A stretch of 27,141 bases of DNA. Origin: Bacillota bacterium. GTDB lineage: Bacteria > Bacillota > Clostridia > Lachnospirales > Lachnospiraceae. The stretch is from contig JAEWMT010000056.1 in the NCBI GenBank assembly GCA_023393095.1, positions 1-27,141 of the forward strand. The letters are read 5' to 3'. A program made the translations under genes and the position numbers. The number at the start of each line of letters is the position of its first letter. The first letter of the stretch is position 1. The notes beneath the pieces are model-generated. The model was not told where the DNA came from. It ran no database searches and saw nothing but the letters and a program-made list of their open reading frames with translations. Positions 8,275-14,863 of the stretch are shown here, in pieces.

Positions 8275-8323
8275 TAACATATTAAGCATATAAGAATAAT
8301 ATAAAATATTTTGATTTTACCTA

Positions 8324-8352
8324 TTGACAATTAGTAAAATAAGTAATAATAT
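8324..8352 (+). promoter_or_regulatory. cysK: Promoter of cysK
   Basis: TTGACA (8324–8329) and TAATAT (8347–8352) are 17 bases apart. A TATAAT at 8350–8355 overlaps but would give a 20-base spacer. The predicted start lies near 8359–8362, next to the operator at 8362–8378. Confidence 0.65.
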
Positions 8353-8361
8353 AATATCAAA

Positions 8362-8378
8362 CATATTAATCATATATG
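8362..8378. promoter_or_regulatory. Putative Rrf2 operator at the cysK promoter
   Basis: CATAT-N7-ATATG, extended by A and T to ACATAT/ATATGT (8361–8379), sits at the predicted cysK start point. Spacer length and half sites match the copies at 7339–7355 and 8224–8240. Confidence 0.5.
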
Positions 8379-8408
8379 TAATGTATAAAATAAAAGGGAG
8401 GTAATGAT

Positions 8409-9341
8409 ATGTCAAAGGTTTATAAGAGTTTAACAGATTTAGTTGGAAAAACACCATTACTTGAATTATCAAATTATGAGGCAAAATACGATTTAGAAGC
8501 TACCGTAATTGCTAAATTGGAATATTTTAATCCTGCGGGAAGCGTTAAGGACAGAATTGCGAAGGCTATGATTGAGGATGCAGAACAGAAGGGATTATTA
8601 AAACCGGACTCCGTGATTATAGAACCCACCAGTGGTAATACAGGTATCGGTTTGGCTTCTATCGCTGCAGCAAGAGGTTACCGCTTAATACTTACCATGC
8701 CGGAGACAATGAGTATTGAAAGAAGAAATTTGCTTAAGGCATATGGAGCTGAGTTGGTATTAACAGAAGGCGCAAAGGGTATGAAGGGAGCAATTGCTAA
8801 GGCATCTGAGCTTGCAGCTGAAATTCAGAACTCCTTTATTCCAGGACAATTTGAAAATCCTGCGAATCCAGCAGTACACAGAGCAACTACTGGTCCAGAG
8901 ATCTGGGAAGATACAGAGGGTAAGGTTGATTTCTTGGTAGCAGGTATTGGTACTGGAGGCACAATTACAGGAACTGGAGAATTCTTAAAATCCAAAAATC
9001 CTAATCTTAAGGTAATTGCAGTAGAGCCTGATGCTTCCCCCGTATTATCAGAAGGGGTATCCGGTCCTCATAAGATCCAAGGTATTGGAGCAGGTTTCGT
9101 ACCTCAGGTTCTTAACACAAAGATTTATGATGAAATTATAAGAGTTAAGAACGAAGATGCTTTTGCAACAGGCAGAGAGTTATCTAAATCAGAAGGTCTT
9201 CTGGTAGGTATCTCCTCCGGTGCTGCTTTATGGGCTGCTACCGAGCTGGCAAAACGACCAGAAAATAAAGGTAAGACAATCGTTGCTATTCTTCCGGATA
9301 CCGGAGAACGTTACCTGTCAACACCATTATTCTCAGAATAA
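8409..9341 (+). CDS. cysK: Cysteine synthase A (O-acetylserine sulfhydrylase)
   Basis: A 310-residue fold-type II PLP enzyme that makes L-cysteine from O-acetylserine and sulfide in the cytoplasm. Visible signatures are the PLP lysine Lys47 in N-P-A-G-S-V-K-D-R, the substrate loop T-S-G-N-T-G (74–79), the phosphate-binding G-T-G-G-T (181–185), the S-S-G near 269–271 and the C-terminal P-D-T-G-E-R-Y-L-S-T. The length is normal for CysK. GGGAGG at 8396–8401 lies seven bases before the ATG. It is monocistronic, with its own promoter and a strong terminator, and is divergent from the Rrf2 gene. In CymR-containing bacteria CysK is also the co-regulator, so it may act as both enzyme and sensor here; that second role is inference. 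Confidence 0.96.
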   Translation: MSKVYKSLTDLVGKTPLLELSNYEAKYDLEATVIAKLEYFNPAGSVKDRIAKAMIEDAEQKGLLKPDSVIIEPTSGNTGIGLASIAAARGYRLILTMPETMSIERRNLLKAYGAELVLTEGAKGMKGAIAKASELAAEIQNSFIPGQFENPANPAVHRATTGPEIWEDTEGKVDFLVAGIGTGGTITGTGEFLKSKNPNLKVIAVEPDASPVLSEGVSGPHKIQGIGAGFVPQVLNTKIYDEIIRVKNEDAFATGRELSKSEGLLVGISSGAALWAATELAKRPENKGKTIVAILPDTGERYLSTPLFSE

Positions 9342-9407
9342 TTACAAAATACGTTATAAAATGATCACATAATTATAAATCCTCTTAATATAATCTTTTG
9401 TTTCCTT

Positions 9408-9448
9408 AAATTCTCCTCTGATGACAAAATCATTAGGGGAGAATTTTT
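9408..9448 (+). terminator. Intrinsic terminator of cysK
   Basis: A 17-bp stem (AAATTCTCCTCTGATGA at 9408–9424 against 9430–9446, two G·U pairs) with a CAAAA loop is followed by TTTTT. It lies about 65 bases after the cysK stop. Confidence 0.9.
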
Positions 9449-9772
9449 ATATAATTATCAAGAAATCCTATGGAGTGATTTAGCTATTAAAATAGTGTAA
9501 CATTACGTTATGAAGCAATTTAAAGTCATAAGTTTATACATAAGAAGGGAGTTTGTTACCCTCAATTGCTTTACAATTGTAGATGATTGCGAGTTAATTA
9601 TGAATTCTAAACGCAACTTACTTATTTAGCTTAGATAATAAAGGGAATAAATATGTCGCAATGATCTTTATGTGTTTCCAGAAGCGAATATAAACTTTTC
9701 TTGAACCCTTTCAAGATTCACGATTCATGCCATCATCCGATTTCACCACTATATAACAATGATACATTTTGA
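9449..9772. other. Intergenic region without a recognisable gene
   Basis: This AT-rich gap lies between the cysK terminator and the promoter of the next gene. It holds a 7-bp hairpin TCTTGAA-CCCT-TTCAAGA (9699–9716) and a distant pair AAGCAATT/AATTGCTT (about 9513–9520 and 9567–9574) that could shape a leader RNA. I see no coding frame with a ribosome site, no riboswitch core and no tRNA. Confidence 0.5.
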
Positions 9773-9801
9773 TTGCGTGCCTCAAAAAATAGTTTTATAA
9801 T
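9773..9801 (+). promoter_or_regulatory. Promoter of the DegV gene
   Basis: TTGCGT (9773–9778) and TATAAT (9796–9801) are 17 bases apart and lie about 50 bases ahead of the chosen start codon. The −10 is perfect and the −35 is partial. Confidence 0.5.
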
Positions 9802-9854
9802 GAAGATAAACTAGTTTTGGAATGAAAGGTATAAAACTATACGGAGGACTAAAG

Positions 9855-10706
9855 ATGAGCAAGATTAGAATTATTGCAGATAGTACCTGTGATTTATCGC
9901 AGGAATTATTAAATAGATATAATATTTCTATTATTCCGCTAAATATTGTACTGGATACCAAAAGTTTTGTCGATGGTATTGAAATAAAACCGGATGAAAT
10001 ATATGTATGGGCAGATAAAATGAACACTACACCTAAGACGGCATCACCGGATTTGGGATATGTAATTGAATATTTGAAGCCCATGATGAATGCGGGAGAA
10101 GATATTATTTTCTTTGGTATATCAGAGGATATGTCAGTTACTTGCCAGACTGTAAGAATAGCAGCGGAAGAACTGGATTATAAGAATATTTGGGTTATTA
10201 ATTCAAGAAATCTGTCAACCGGTATAGGCTTACAGGTTTTACGAGCAGCCCGGTATGCAGCTCAGGGAAAAGCTGCACCATGGATTATACAGGAGATTGA
10301 AGCTGCCAGAGATAAGGTATCTGCATCCTTTGTGGTTGATACATTAACCTATCTGCACCGGGGCGGCCGCTGCAGTTCAGTCGCTGCATTATTGGGTAAT
10401 GCACTTAAGCTGAAACCGATGATTGCAGTAAAAAACGGTAAAATGGGAGTAGCAAAAAAATACAGGGGTAAGCAACAATCCGTTGTCCGCAGTTATGCAA
10501 AGGATCTTGAACAACAGCTGTTACAGGCTGATCCGTTCTGTGTTTTTATAACCCATTCCGGTATAGATAAAACGATTGAGCAGGAAACCTATGATTATCT
10601 GAAAAGTTTGAATTATTTTGAAGAAATATTTGTCACAAGGGCAGGAGGGGTTATTTCAAGCCACTGCGGACCGAATACACTTGGTATACTGTTTTATAAT
10701 AAATAA
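9855..10706 (+). CDS. DegV family fatty-acid-binding protein
   Basis: A 283-residue DegV-family protein. It starts M-S-K-I-R-I-I-A-D-S-T-C-D-L, the family's N-terminal strand and loop, and has T-T-P-K-T-A-S-P near residue 58, the D-T-L-T-Y-L-H-R-G-G-R segment around 163–173 and the terminal S-S-H-C-G-P-N-T-L-G. DegV/FakB proteins bind a single fatty acid; in FakAB systems they present it to the kinase FakA for phosphorylation and membrane lipid synthesis. No fakA lies nearby, so coupling to a kinase encoded elsewhere is inferred. The ATG at 9855 has GGAGG at 9843–9847, seven bases upstream; the in-frame ATG at 9822 has none. It is monocistronic. Confidence 0.88.
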   Translation: MSKIRIIADSTCDLSQELLNRYNISIIPLNIVLDTKSFVDGIEIKPDEIYVWADKMNTTPKTASPDLGYVIEYLKPMMNAGEDIIFFGISEDMSVTCQTVRIAAEELDYKNIWVINSRNLSTGIGLQVLRAARYAAQGKAAPWIIQEIEAARDKVSASFVVDTLTYLHRGGRCSSVAALLGNALKLKPMIAVKNGKMGVAKKYRGKQQSVVRSYAKDLEQQLLQADPFCVFITHSGIDKTIEQETYDYLKSLNYFEEIFVTRAGGVISSHCGPNTLGILFYNK

Positions 10707-10848
10707 CAAAAGCTTCGCAGTTGAATTTTGTTGATAATGCTTGAAGAAATCAGCATATGAGTTCAATGAAGAAATCATTAGCTCAGATATTTTATTCTAA
10801 CTTTGATGTAAAGTTGGAATTCATAACAATGTTAATAATATAGATGAT

Positions 10849-10900
10849 TGCTGTCGAGAGTTAACCGCGTATTACAGGTTATTTCCGGCAGCATTCTTTT
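10849..10900 (+). terminator. Probable terminator downstream of the DegV gene
   Basis: TGCTGTCG (10849–10856) pairs with CGGCAGCA (10886–10893), an inner TTAACC pairs with GGTTA, and TTCTTTT follows. It lies about 140 bases after the stop. The intervening bases hold no gene that I can see. Confidence 0.6.
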
Positions 10901-10910
10901 AGGCTATTAT

Positions 10911-11048
10911 TTAAAACCATTTTCTGAACATCACATCTACTATATCTTTTAATTTCTTCTCAAATTCCATTGCTTTATCATTGGCATTATCTATGATCTC
11001 TAAATAGAATAAGTCCCTGGGGGCTATAGGCTTCTTCATTGACAACAT
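10911..11048 (-). pseudogene. Small ORF or remnant of an unidentified gene
   Basis: On the minus strand a frame of 45 codons starts with ATG at 11048 and ends with TAA at 10911. The frame stays open upstream to a TAG at 11096–11094, so about 60 codons are open. The product is strongly amphipathic and charged; it contains M-K-K-P-I-A-P-R-D-L-F-Y, then A-N-D-K-A-M-E-F-E-K-K-L-K and ends M-F-R-K-W-F. The composition looks like real protein (a globular C-terminal helix) rather than chance AT-rich translation. No good ribosome site precedes the ATG. It directly follows the HxlR gene on the same strand. I do not recognise the family; it may be the 3' fragment of a decayed gene or a genuine small protein. 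Confidence 0.35.
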
Positions 11049-11108
11049 GAAGTCCGATTCTGGTATTAATCTCAAACTTAGATTATAGTTGCCCTACCCT
11101 AAAATATT

Positions 11109-11438
11109 TTATAAATTCATATCGCCCCATGTTTTCATGTGCTCCAAAATTGGAAAAAAACTCTTTCCTAAATCCGTTAAAGAATATTCTACTTTGGGTG
11201 GAATTTCTTGATAAATATATCTGGTAATAAATCCGTCAGCTTCTAATTCGCGTAATTGTTTGGTTAAAGTTGATTGTGTAATATCTCTAAGTTGCCTTTG
11301 CAATTCACCAAATCGCCTTGTACCAGAATTAGCTATATACCAAAGAATTAGTATTTTCCATTTTCCACCTAAAACTTTTTGAATTTTACAGACAGTAGCA
11401 CATTGCTCTATTTCACGATTGATTCTTATTGATGCCAT
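11109..11438 (-). CDS. HxlR family transcriptional regulator
   Basis: A 109-residue HxlR-type winged-helix repressor. The family core is visible as K-V-L-G-G-K-W-K-I-L-I-L-W (21–33), R-R-F-G-E-L-Q-R, the recognition region T-Q-S-T-L-T-K-Q-L-R-E-L-E-A-D-G, and the wing P-P-K-V-E-Y-S-L-T-D-L-G. Cys13 and Cys17 lie just ahead of the first helix. Redox- and quinone-sensing members (HypR, YodB, QsrR) use an N-terminal cysteine near this position, so thiol or electrophile sensing is plausible. The ATG at 11438 has AGGAG eight bases upstream; the GTG at 11447 does not. It is divergent from the two radical SAM genes, and palindromes lie between, so they are its most likely targets. Confidence 0.9.
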   Translation of the reverse strand: MASIRINREIEQCATVCKIQKVLGGKWKILILWYIANSGTRRFGELQRQLRDITQSTLTKQLRELEADGFITRYIYQEIPPKVEYSLTDLGKSFFPILEHMKTWGDMNL

Positions 11439-11496
11439 AAATACCACTCCTATTATAAAGATTAAGTTTTTAGTAATAGAAAAGTCTATTTATAAC

Positions 11497-11525
11497 ATTA
11501 TAAACAAAAACATAAAATAGAGCAA
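11497..11525 (-). promoter_or_regulatory. Possible promoter of the HxlR gene
   Basis: On the minus strand TATAAT (11502–11497) has TTGCTC (11525–11520) 17 bases upstream. The −10 is perfect and the −35 weak. Confidence 0.4.
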
Positions 11526-11540
11526 TGTACTATTGAAAAA

Positions 11541-11589
11541 AGTACTTAGTACTAAAAATGATACTATATTCATTTAAAGACAGTACTGT
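11541..11589. promoter_or_regulatory. GTAC-centred palindromes between HxlR and radical SAM genes
   Basis: AGTACT-T-AGTACT (11541–11553) is a perfect inverted repeat. ACAGTACTGT (11580–11589) is a second perfect 10-bp palindrome, 26 bases further on. Both lie in the divergent promoter region and share the AGTACT core. TACT/AGTA-type inverted repeats are the usual form of YodB-like HxlR operators, so these are candidate binding sites for the adjacent regulator. The radical SAM promoter itself I cannot place with confidence. Confidence 0.5.
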
Positions 11590-11646
11590 AGAATTAATAT
11601 ACATAATGGTAAAATAAAAACAAAATAGAAAGAGGAGATGAAGTAT

Positions 11647-12525
11647 ATGCATTTTACAGGTCAGGTCTGGAGACCCCCATTTGAAGCACATAATGCTTTA
11701 TTACAGGTTACTTCTGGATGTATGCATCATAAGTGTAAATTTTGCAGCCTTTACGATGGAACACCATTTAGGATGTCACCAATGAATGAAATAGAAGAAG
11801 ATTTAGTGGAATTACGACGTACACATTCGCACGTTGGCCGTGTTTTTTTAACCGGAGCTAATCCGTTTGGGTTAGGTCAAGACAGACTTATTGAGATTGC
11901 CATAAAAATAAAAGAGTATATGCCCAATATAACTAATATTGGTGCATTCTCAAGAATTGCAGATATTAAGCGGAAAAGTCAGGAGGAACTAAATGAACTT
12001 CATACCATGGGTTATGATGGAATTCATTTTGGAACAGAAACAGGAGATGATATTACATTAGAGTATATGAATAAAGGCAATAATGCGAGTGATATAGTAG
12101 AACAGTTGCATAAATTGGATAAGGCAGGAATCGTCTATAATATTGTATTTATGAATGGATTAGCCGGTGCAGGTAATAGTGAACGACATGCACTGGAGAG
12201 TGCTCATATTTTTAATAAAGTTAATCCGGCAAGTATTAATATTGTAGCGTTGACAATTTTTAAAGAATCGGAATTATATAAGGAAATGGTTTCCGGTAAT
12301 TATATTCCAACTGGAGAATTAGAAAAACTTATAGAATTGAAGACATTTATTGAAAATTTAACGGTTGATACTAGAATTAATGCAAATACTGTATCAAATG
12401 TGGCACCTTTTGTTGCTGATCTGCCAAAAGATAGAGAAATTGTTTTACGAAGATTACAGAATACGATTAATAGTATTGATGAAAAAGAGCTGTTGAATTA
12501 TAGAAATAGTATACGTTCATTATAG
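11647..12525 (+). CDS. Radical SAM protein, first of a tandem pair
   Basis: A 292-residue radical SAM enzyme of the Elp3/HemN-like type. It starts M-H-F-T-G-Q-V-W-R-P-P, and the [4Fe-4S] ligands are Cys25, Cys30 and Cys33 in G-C-M-H-H-K-C-K-F-C, a CX4CX2C spacing rather than the textbook CX3CX2C. Further motifs are F-L-T-G-A-N-P-F (residues 68–75), G-T-E-T-G-D-D and N-G-L-A-G-A-G-N. The ATG at 11647 is preferred because it aligns with the start of the next gene and has GGAG nine bases upstream; the ATG at 11638 touches that site. There is no accessory domain, so it is a bare catalytic domain. The substrate is unknown. It is 18 bases from a paralogue and divergent from an HxlR regulator, so it is likely induced by a chemical signal. 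Confidence 0.88.
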   Translation: MHFTGQVWRPPFEAHNALLQVTSGCMHHKCKFCSLYDGTPFRMSPMNEIEEDLVELRRTHSHVGRVFLTGANPFGLGQDRLIEIAIKIKEYMPNITNIGAFSRIADIKRKSQEELNELHTMGYDGIHFGTETGDDITLEYMNKGNNASDIVEQLHKLDKAGIVYNIVFMNGLAGAGNSERHALESAHIFNKVNPASINIVALTIFKESELYKEMVSGNYIPTGELEKLIELKTFIENLTVDTRINANTVSNVAPFVADLPKDREIVLRRLQNTINSIDEKELLNYRNSIRSL

Positions 12526-12543
12526 GAGAAAGAAGGAAAATTA

Positions 12544-13446
12544 ATGCACTTTACAGGGAGAACATGGAGACCGCCACATGAAGCGTTTTCTGTGATTATA
12601 CAAGCAACATCAGGATGTACTTATAATAAATGTAAATTTTGCAATCTCTATCAGGGGGAATGCTTTCACATGTCGTCAGTAGAAGAATTTGAAGAAGATT
12701 TAGCAGAAATAAAATCTTATCAGCCATATGCACGCAGAATATTTTTTACAGGAGCAAATCCTTTTGCTATGAGTTATGAAAATCTAAAAATTAGGGCTTT
12801 AACAGTGAGAGATTATTTGATTAAATGCCAGAATATAGCAATGTTTGCAAGTATAAGAGATATAATGCCGAAAAGCATAGAACAATTAAAAAAATTGCGT
12901 GCATTGGGAATTAACGGATTAAGTATCGGTATGGAAAGTGGGGATGACGAAACCCTTAATCTGGTAGATAAAGGATATACTTCTGCTGATATTGTAGAGC
13001 AATTGGCTAAGCTCGATGAGGCTGGAATTGAGTACTATTTAGTATATATGACAGGGTTGGCAGGCAAGGGGAATGGTAAACGTAATGCTCTTAATACAGC
13101 AACTGTATTAAATCAAATTAGTCCCTATTACGTACAAAATCCATATTTCCTGCATATTGATTCATTAACGTTATTTCCGGGTACGGAATTATATCAAATG
13201 GTTCAACAAGGTAAATTTATTCCATCAGGAGAAAAAGAACGATTGGAAGAATTAATTACACTTTTGCAAAATTTACAATTAAGAACAAGGTTACAAGCCA
13301 ATACCATTACTAATTATAAGCCTATCACTGGTTCTTTGCCAAAAGATAGAGATAGGATTATCATGGAATTAAAACACATTATTGATTTTACAAGTGAAGA
13401 TGAAATGAGTTCTTATCGTAATAGTTTAAATACTTTAGGCATGTAG
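12544..13446 (+). CDS. Radical SAM protein, second of a tandem pair
   Basis: A 300-residue paralogue of the preceding gene with an obviously shared layout: M-H-F-T-G-R-T-W-R-P-P at the start, cluster cysteines Cys25, Cys30 and Cys33 in G-C-T-Y-N-K-C-K-F-C, F-T-G-A-N-P-F, S-A-D-I-V-E-Q-L, T-G-L-A-G-K-G-N and a common end around S-Y-R-N-S-L. It also has an 8- to 9-residue insertion near residue 196. Divergence is substantial across the whole length, so this is an old duplication or two subunits with separate jobs, not a recent copy. AGAAGGAAA precedes the ATG. A terminator follows, so the operon is just these two genes. The reaction is unknown. Confidence 0.88.
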   Translation: MHFTGRTWRPPHEAFSVIIQATSGCTYNKCKFCNLYQGECFHMSSVEEFEEDLAEIKSYQPYARRIFFTGANPFAMSYENLKIRALTVRDYLIKCQNIAMFASIRDIMPKSIEQLKKLRALGINGLSIGMESGDDETLNLVDKGYTSADIVEQLAKLDEAGIEYYLVYMTGLAGKGNGKRNALNTATVLNQISPYYVQNPYFLHIDSLTLFPGTELYQMVQQGKFIPSGEKERLEELITLLQNLQLRTRLQANTITNYKPITGSLPKDRDRIIMELKHIIDFTSEDEMSSYRNSLNTLGM

Positions 13447-13514
13447 AATAAGCTGCCAGCTATAATTGTAAATATATAATAAAATTAATGAAATATATAT
13501 AACATATGCTTATA

Positions 13515-13553
13515 GAAACGAGTGGTAATGAAAAATTACCATTCGTTTTCTTG
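13515..13553 (+). terminator. Intrinsic terminator of the radical SAM operon
   Basis: GAAACGAGTGGTAAT (13515–13529) pairs with ATTACCATTCGTTTTC (13535–13550) through one G·U pair, with a GAAAA loop, and leads into TTTTCTTG. It lies about 70 bases after the second stop. Confidence 0.85.
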
Positions 13554-13579
13554 TTTAAGTGGATAAGGGAGCTAGTGGA

Positions 13580-13617
13580 TTATCTGCAGATAAATTTTTT
13601 GTGATTTATCATGATAA
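13580..13617. promoter_or_regulatory. Paired TTATC/GATAA palindromes ahead of the DUF3793 gene
   Basis: TTATCTGCAGATAA (13580–13593) and TTATCATGATAA (13606–13617) are both perfect palindromes with the same half site, 12 bases apart. GATAA/TTATC units are the building blocks of Fur-type iron boxes, but the arrangement here is not the classical 19-bp box. A metal-responsive operator is inference. Confidence 0.45.
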
Positions 13618-13678
13618 TTCGTACTGTCTTTGATAAACCTACTGATTGTAATATCGAGCTTTTCGCTCAGTATTTGTA

Positions 13679-13702
13679 TGCCGCAGAAGCGGCAGTTGGA
13701 GG
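13679..13702 (+). promoter_or_regulatory. GC-rich hairpin just ahead of a ribosome binding site
   Basis: TGCCGC-AGAA-GCGGCA (13679–13694) forms a perfect 6-bp stem with a four-base loop, only three bases ahead of the GGAGG at 13698–13702 that serves the ATG at 13708. In this AT-rich DNA such a stem is conspicuous. It could stabilise the 5' end of the mRNA or affect ribosome access. Confidence 0.45.
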
Positions 13703-13707
13703 TTTAT

Positions 13708-14373
13708 ATGTATAAGAAAATGCAGAAATCCTGTCGAAAGGAGCTCTTAAATTATAATAGTAGCTTTGACTTATCAGCTCTAGAGAAGAACAGTTACAAT
13801 GTTAAGATGCTGCTGGCTAATTACTCTATGCCTGCTCTGTTAAAGCGAAAGCCATCGAATCTGTTCATTATTAATAAAAGTAAACTTTGGAAAGATGAAT
13901 TTATTAGGGAGCTAGAATTTGAAATCACAAGGTTCGATTGCCGTAGCTTTATCCTATATGAAGACAAGAATTTGATCAATATATTGATTTATAATGAAGA
14001 ACTTTTATATAAGCTTCTTATATCTTTGGACAATGAAAACTTTTTGGTATCCTTTGGATATCAGTTAAAGGGAGACAAAATAAAAGATACTCTCCATACT
14101 TTAAAAAATAGATTTGGTAATTACTACAGCCGGACGAATGCTACGGTATGCTTTCCTCATGAGATAGGGATAATTCTTGGCTATCCGATTCAGGATGTTG
14201 AGGATTTTATAAGATTTAACGGAAAAAATTATATTCTTAGCGGTGGTTGGAAAGTTTATCATAACGCAGAGGAAGCGGTGAGAAAATTAGAAGAATATAA
14301 AAACTTAAGGCAATTAGCTATACAAATGGTAAAAGAAGGCAGGGATCTTAAGGACATGAGCCGGAATAATTGA
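13708..14373 (+). CDS. DUF3793 family protein
   Basis: A 221-residue soluble protein of the DUF3793 family, recognised by F-P-H-E-I-G-I-I-L-G-Y-P near residues 150–161, D-V-E-D-F-I, N-G-K-N-Y-I-L-S-G-G-W-K-V-Y and the trailing E-E-A-V-R-K-L-E-E-Y. Function is unknown; in my recollection members occur widely in clostridia, often near flavodoxin or metal-homeostasis genes, which are absent here. I chose the ATG at 13708 because GGAGG lies five bases ahead; the longer frame from 13630 would add a hydrophobic-looking segment that is really the 5' leader, including the hairpin at 13679–13694. It is monocistronic with a terminator after it. Palindromes at 13580–13617 suggest dedicated regulation. 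Confidence 0.8.
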   Translation: MYKKMQKSCRKELLNYNSSFDLSALEKNSYNVKMLLANYSMPALLKRKPSNLFIINKSKLWKDEFIRELEFEITRFDCRSFILYEDKNLINILIYNEELLYKLLISLDNENFLVSFGYQLKGDKIKDTLHTLKNRFGNYYSRTNATVCFPHEIGIILGYPIQDVEDFIRFNGKNYILSGGWKVYHNAEEAVRKLEEYKNLRQLAIQMVKEGRDLKDMSRNN

Positions 14374-14377
14374 TATT

Positions 14378-14410
14378 AAGCTAGGATTGATCCTGAAGGT
14401 TGGCTTTTTT
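14378..14410 (+). terminator. Intrinsic terminator of the DUF3793 gene
   Basis: AAGCT (14378–14382) pairs with GGCTT (14402–14406), and an inner AGGAT/ATCCT stem is possible. A run of T ends at 14410. It lies immediately after the stop. Confidence 0.65.
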
Positions 14411-14442
14411 GATAAAAGTTGATTGGAGTTCTATTTGGTATA

Positions 14443-14471
14443 TTGACAATTATATCGAATCACTATATAAT
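14443..14471 (+). promoter_or_regulatory. Consensus promoter of the PadR–DUF2812 operon
   Basis: TTGACA (14443–14448), a 17-base spacer and TATAAT (14466–14471) form a perfect sigma-A promoter. Such strength suggests that it is normally held off by a repressor. Confidence 0.8.
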
Positions 14472-14477
14472 CAAGGT

Positions 14478-14489
14478 ACGATATATCGT
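14478..14489. promoter_or_regulatory. Putative PadR operator
   Basis: ACGATATATCGT is a perfect 12-bp palindrome placed six bases after the −10, at the start point. A partial copy GCGATATATAA follows at 14493–14503, and ATATCGA lies in the spacer. PadR repressors usually bind palindromes at their own promoter, so autorepression is inferred. Confidence 0.55.
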
Positions 14490-14530
14490 GGCGCGATATA
14501 TAAATATAAAATAAAGTGGGAAGTGTAATA

Positions 14531-14863
14531 TTGGACGATAAGATTAAAAGGATCTATATTCCTATGACAGAAACCGGTTTTTACATCCTGTTTTGCCTTC
14601 AGGATGAAATGCATGGCTATAATATCGGTCAAAAGGTTAAGCAGATGACAAAGGGTGAAATCAATATAAGTCCGGGAACTATGTACGGAAGCCTGTCAAA
14701 GATGGAGAAGGACGGATTAATTCTTTTTGTGAAGGAAGAAGAAAAGAGAAAATTCTATATAATCACCGAGCTTGGCAAAGAAATACTGAACATAGAGATA
14801 AGGAGAATTGAGCGTTTGTATAATAACAGCAAGGGAGAGATGATGATTGGAAAAGAAGATTGA
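14531..14863 (+). CDS. PadR family transcriptional regulator
   Basis: A 110-residue PadR-type winged-helix repressor of the short s2 kind. Visible are F-Y-I-L-F-C-L, D-E-M-H-G-Y-N-I-G, I-N-I-S-P-G-T-M-Y-G-S-L-S-K-M-E-K-D-G-L-I and a wing ending in K-F-Y-I-I-T-E-L-G. The start is uncertain: the TTG at 14531 has GGGAAG seven bases ahead, while the GTG at 14516 has no site and would place the purine-rich tract inside the gene. It overlaps the next gene by 17 bases. PadR genes are regularly paired with DUF2812 membrane proteins, the regulator probably controlling the partner and itself. Confidence 0.87.
   Translation: MDDKIKRIYIPMTETGFYILFCLQDEMHGYNIGQKVKQMTKGEINISPGTMYGSLSKMEKDGLILFVKEEEKRKFYIITELGKEILNIEIRRIERLYNNSKGEMMIGKED

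Noticed and set aside
11719..11745. The CX4CX2C spacing of the radical SAM cluster motif as a mutation or loss of function
   Set aside because: Both tandem paralogues share it, and related families of radical SAM proteins use the same spacing, so it is a family feature.
13630..13707. An N-terminal hydrophobic extension (signal-like) of the DUF3793 protein
   Set aside because: This is the untranslated leader containing the hairpin and ribosome site; the start at 13708 has GGAGG five bases ahead and the family is cytosolic.
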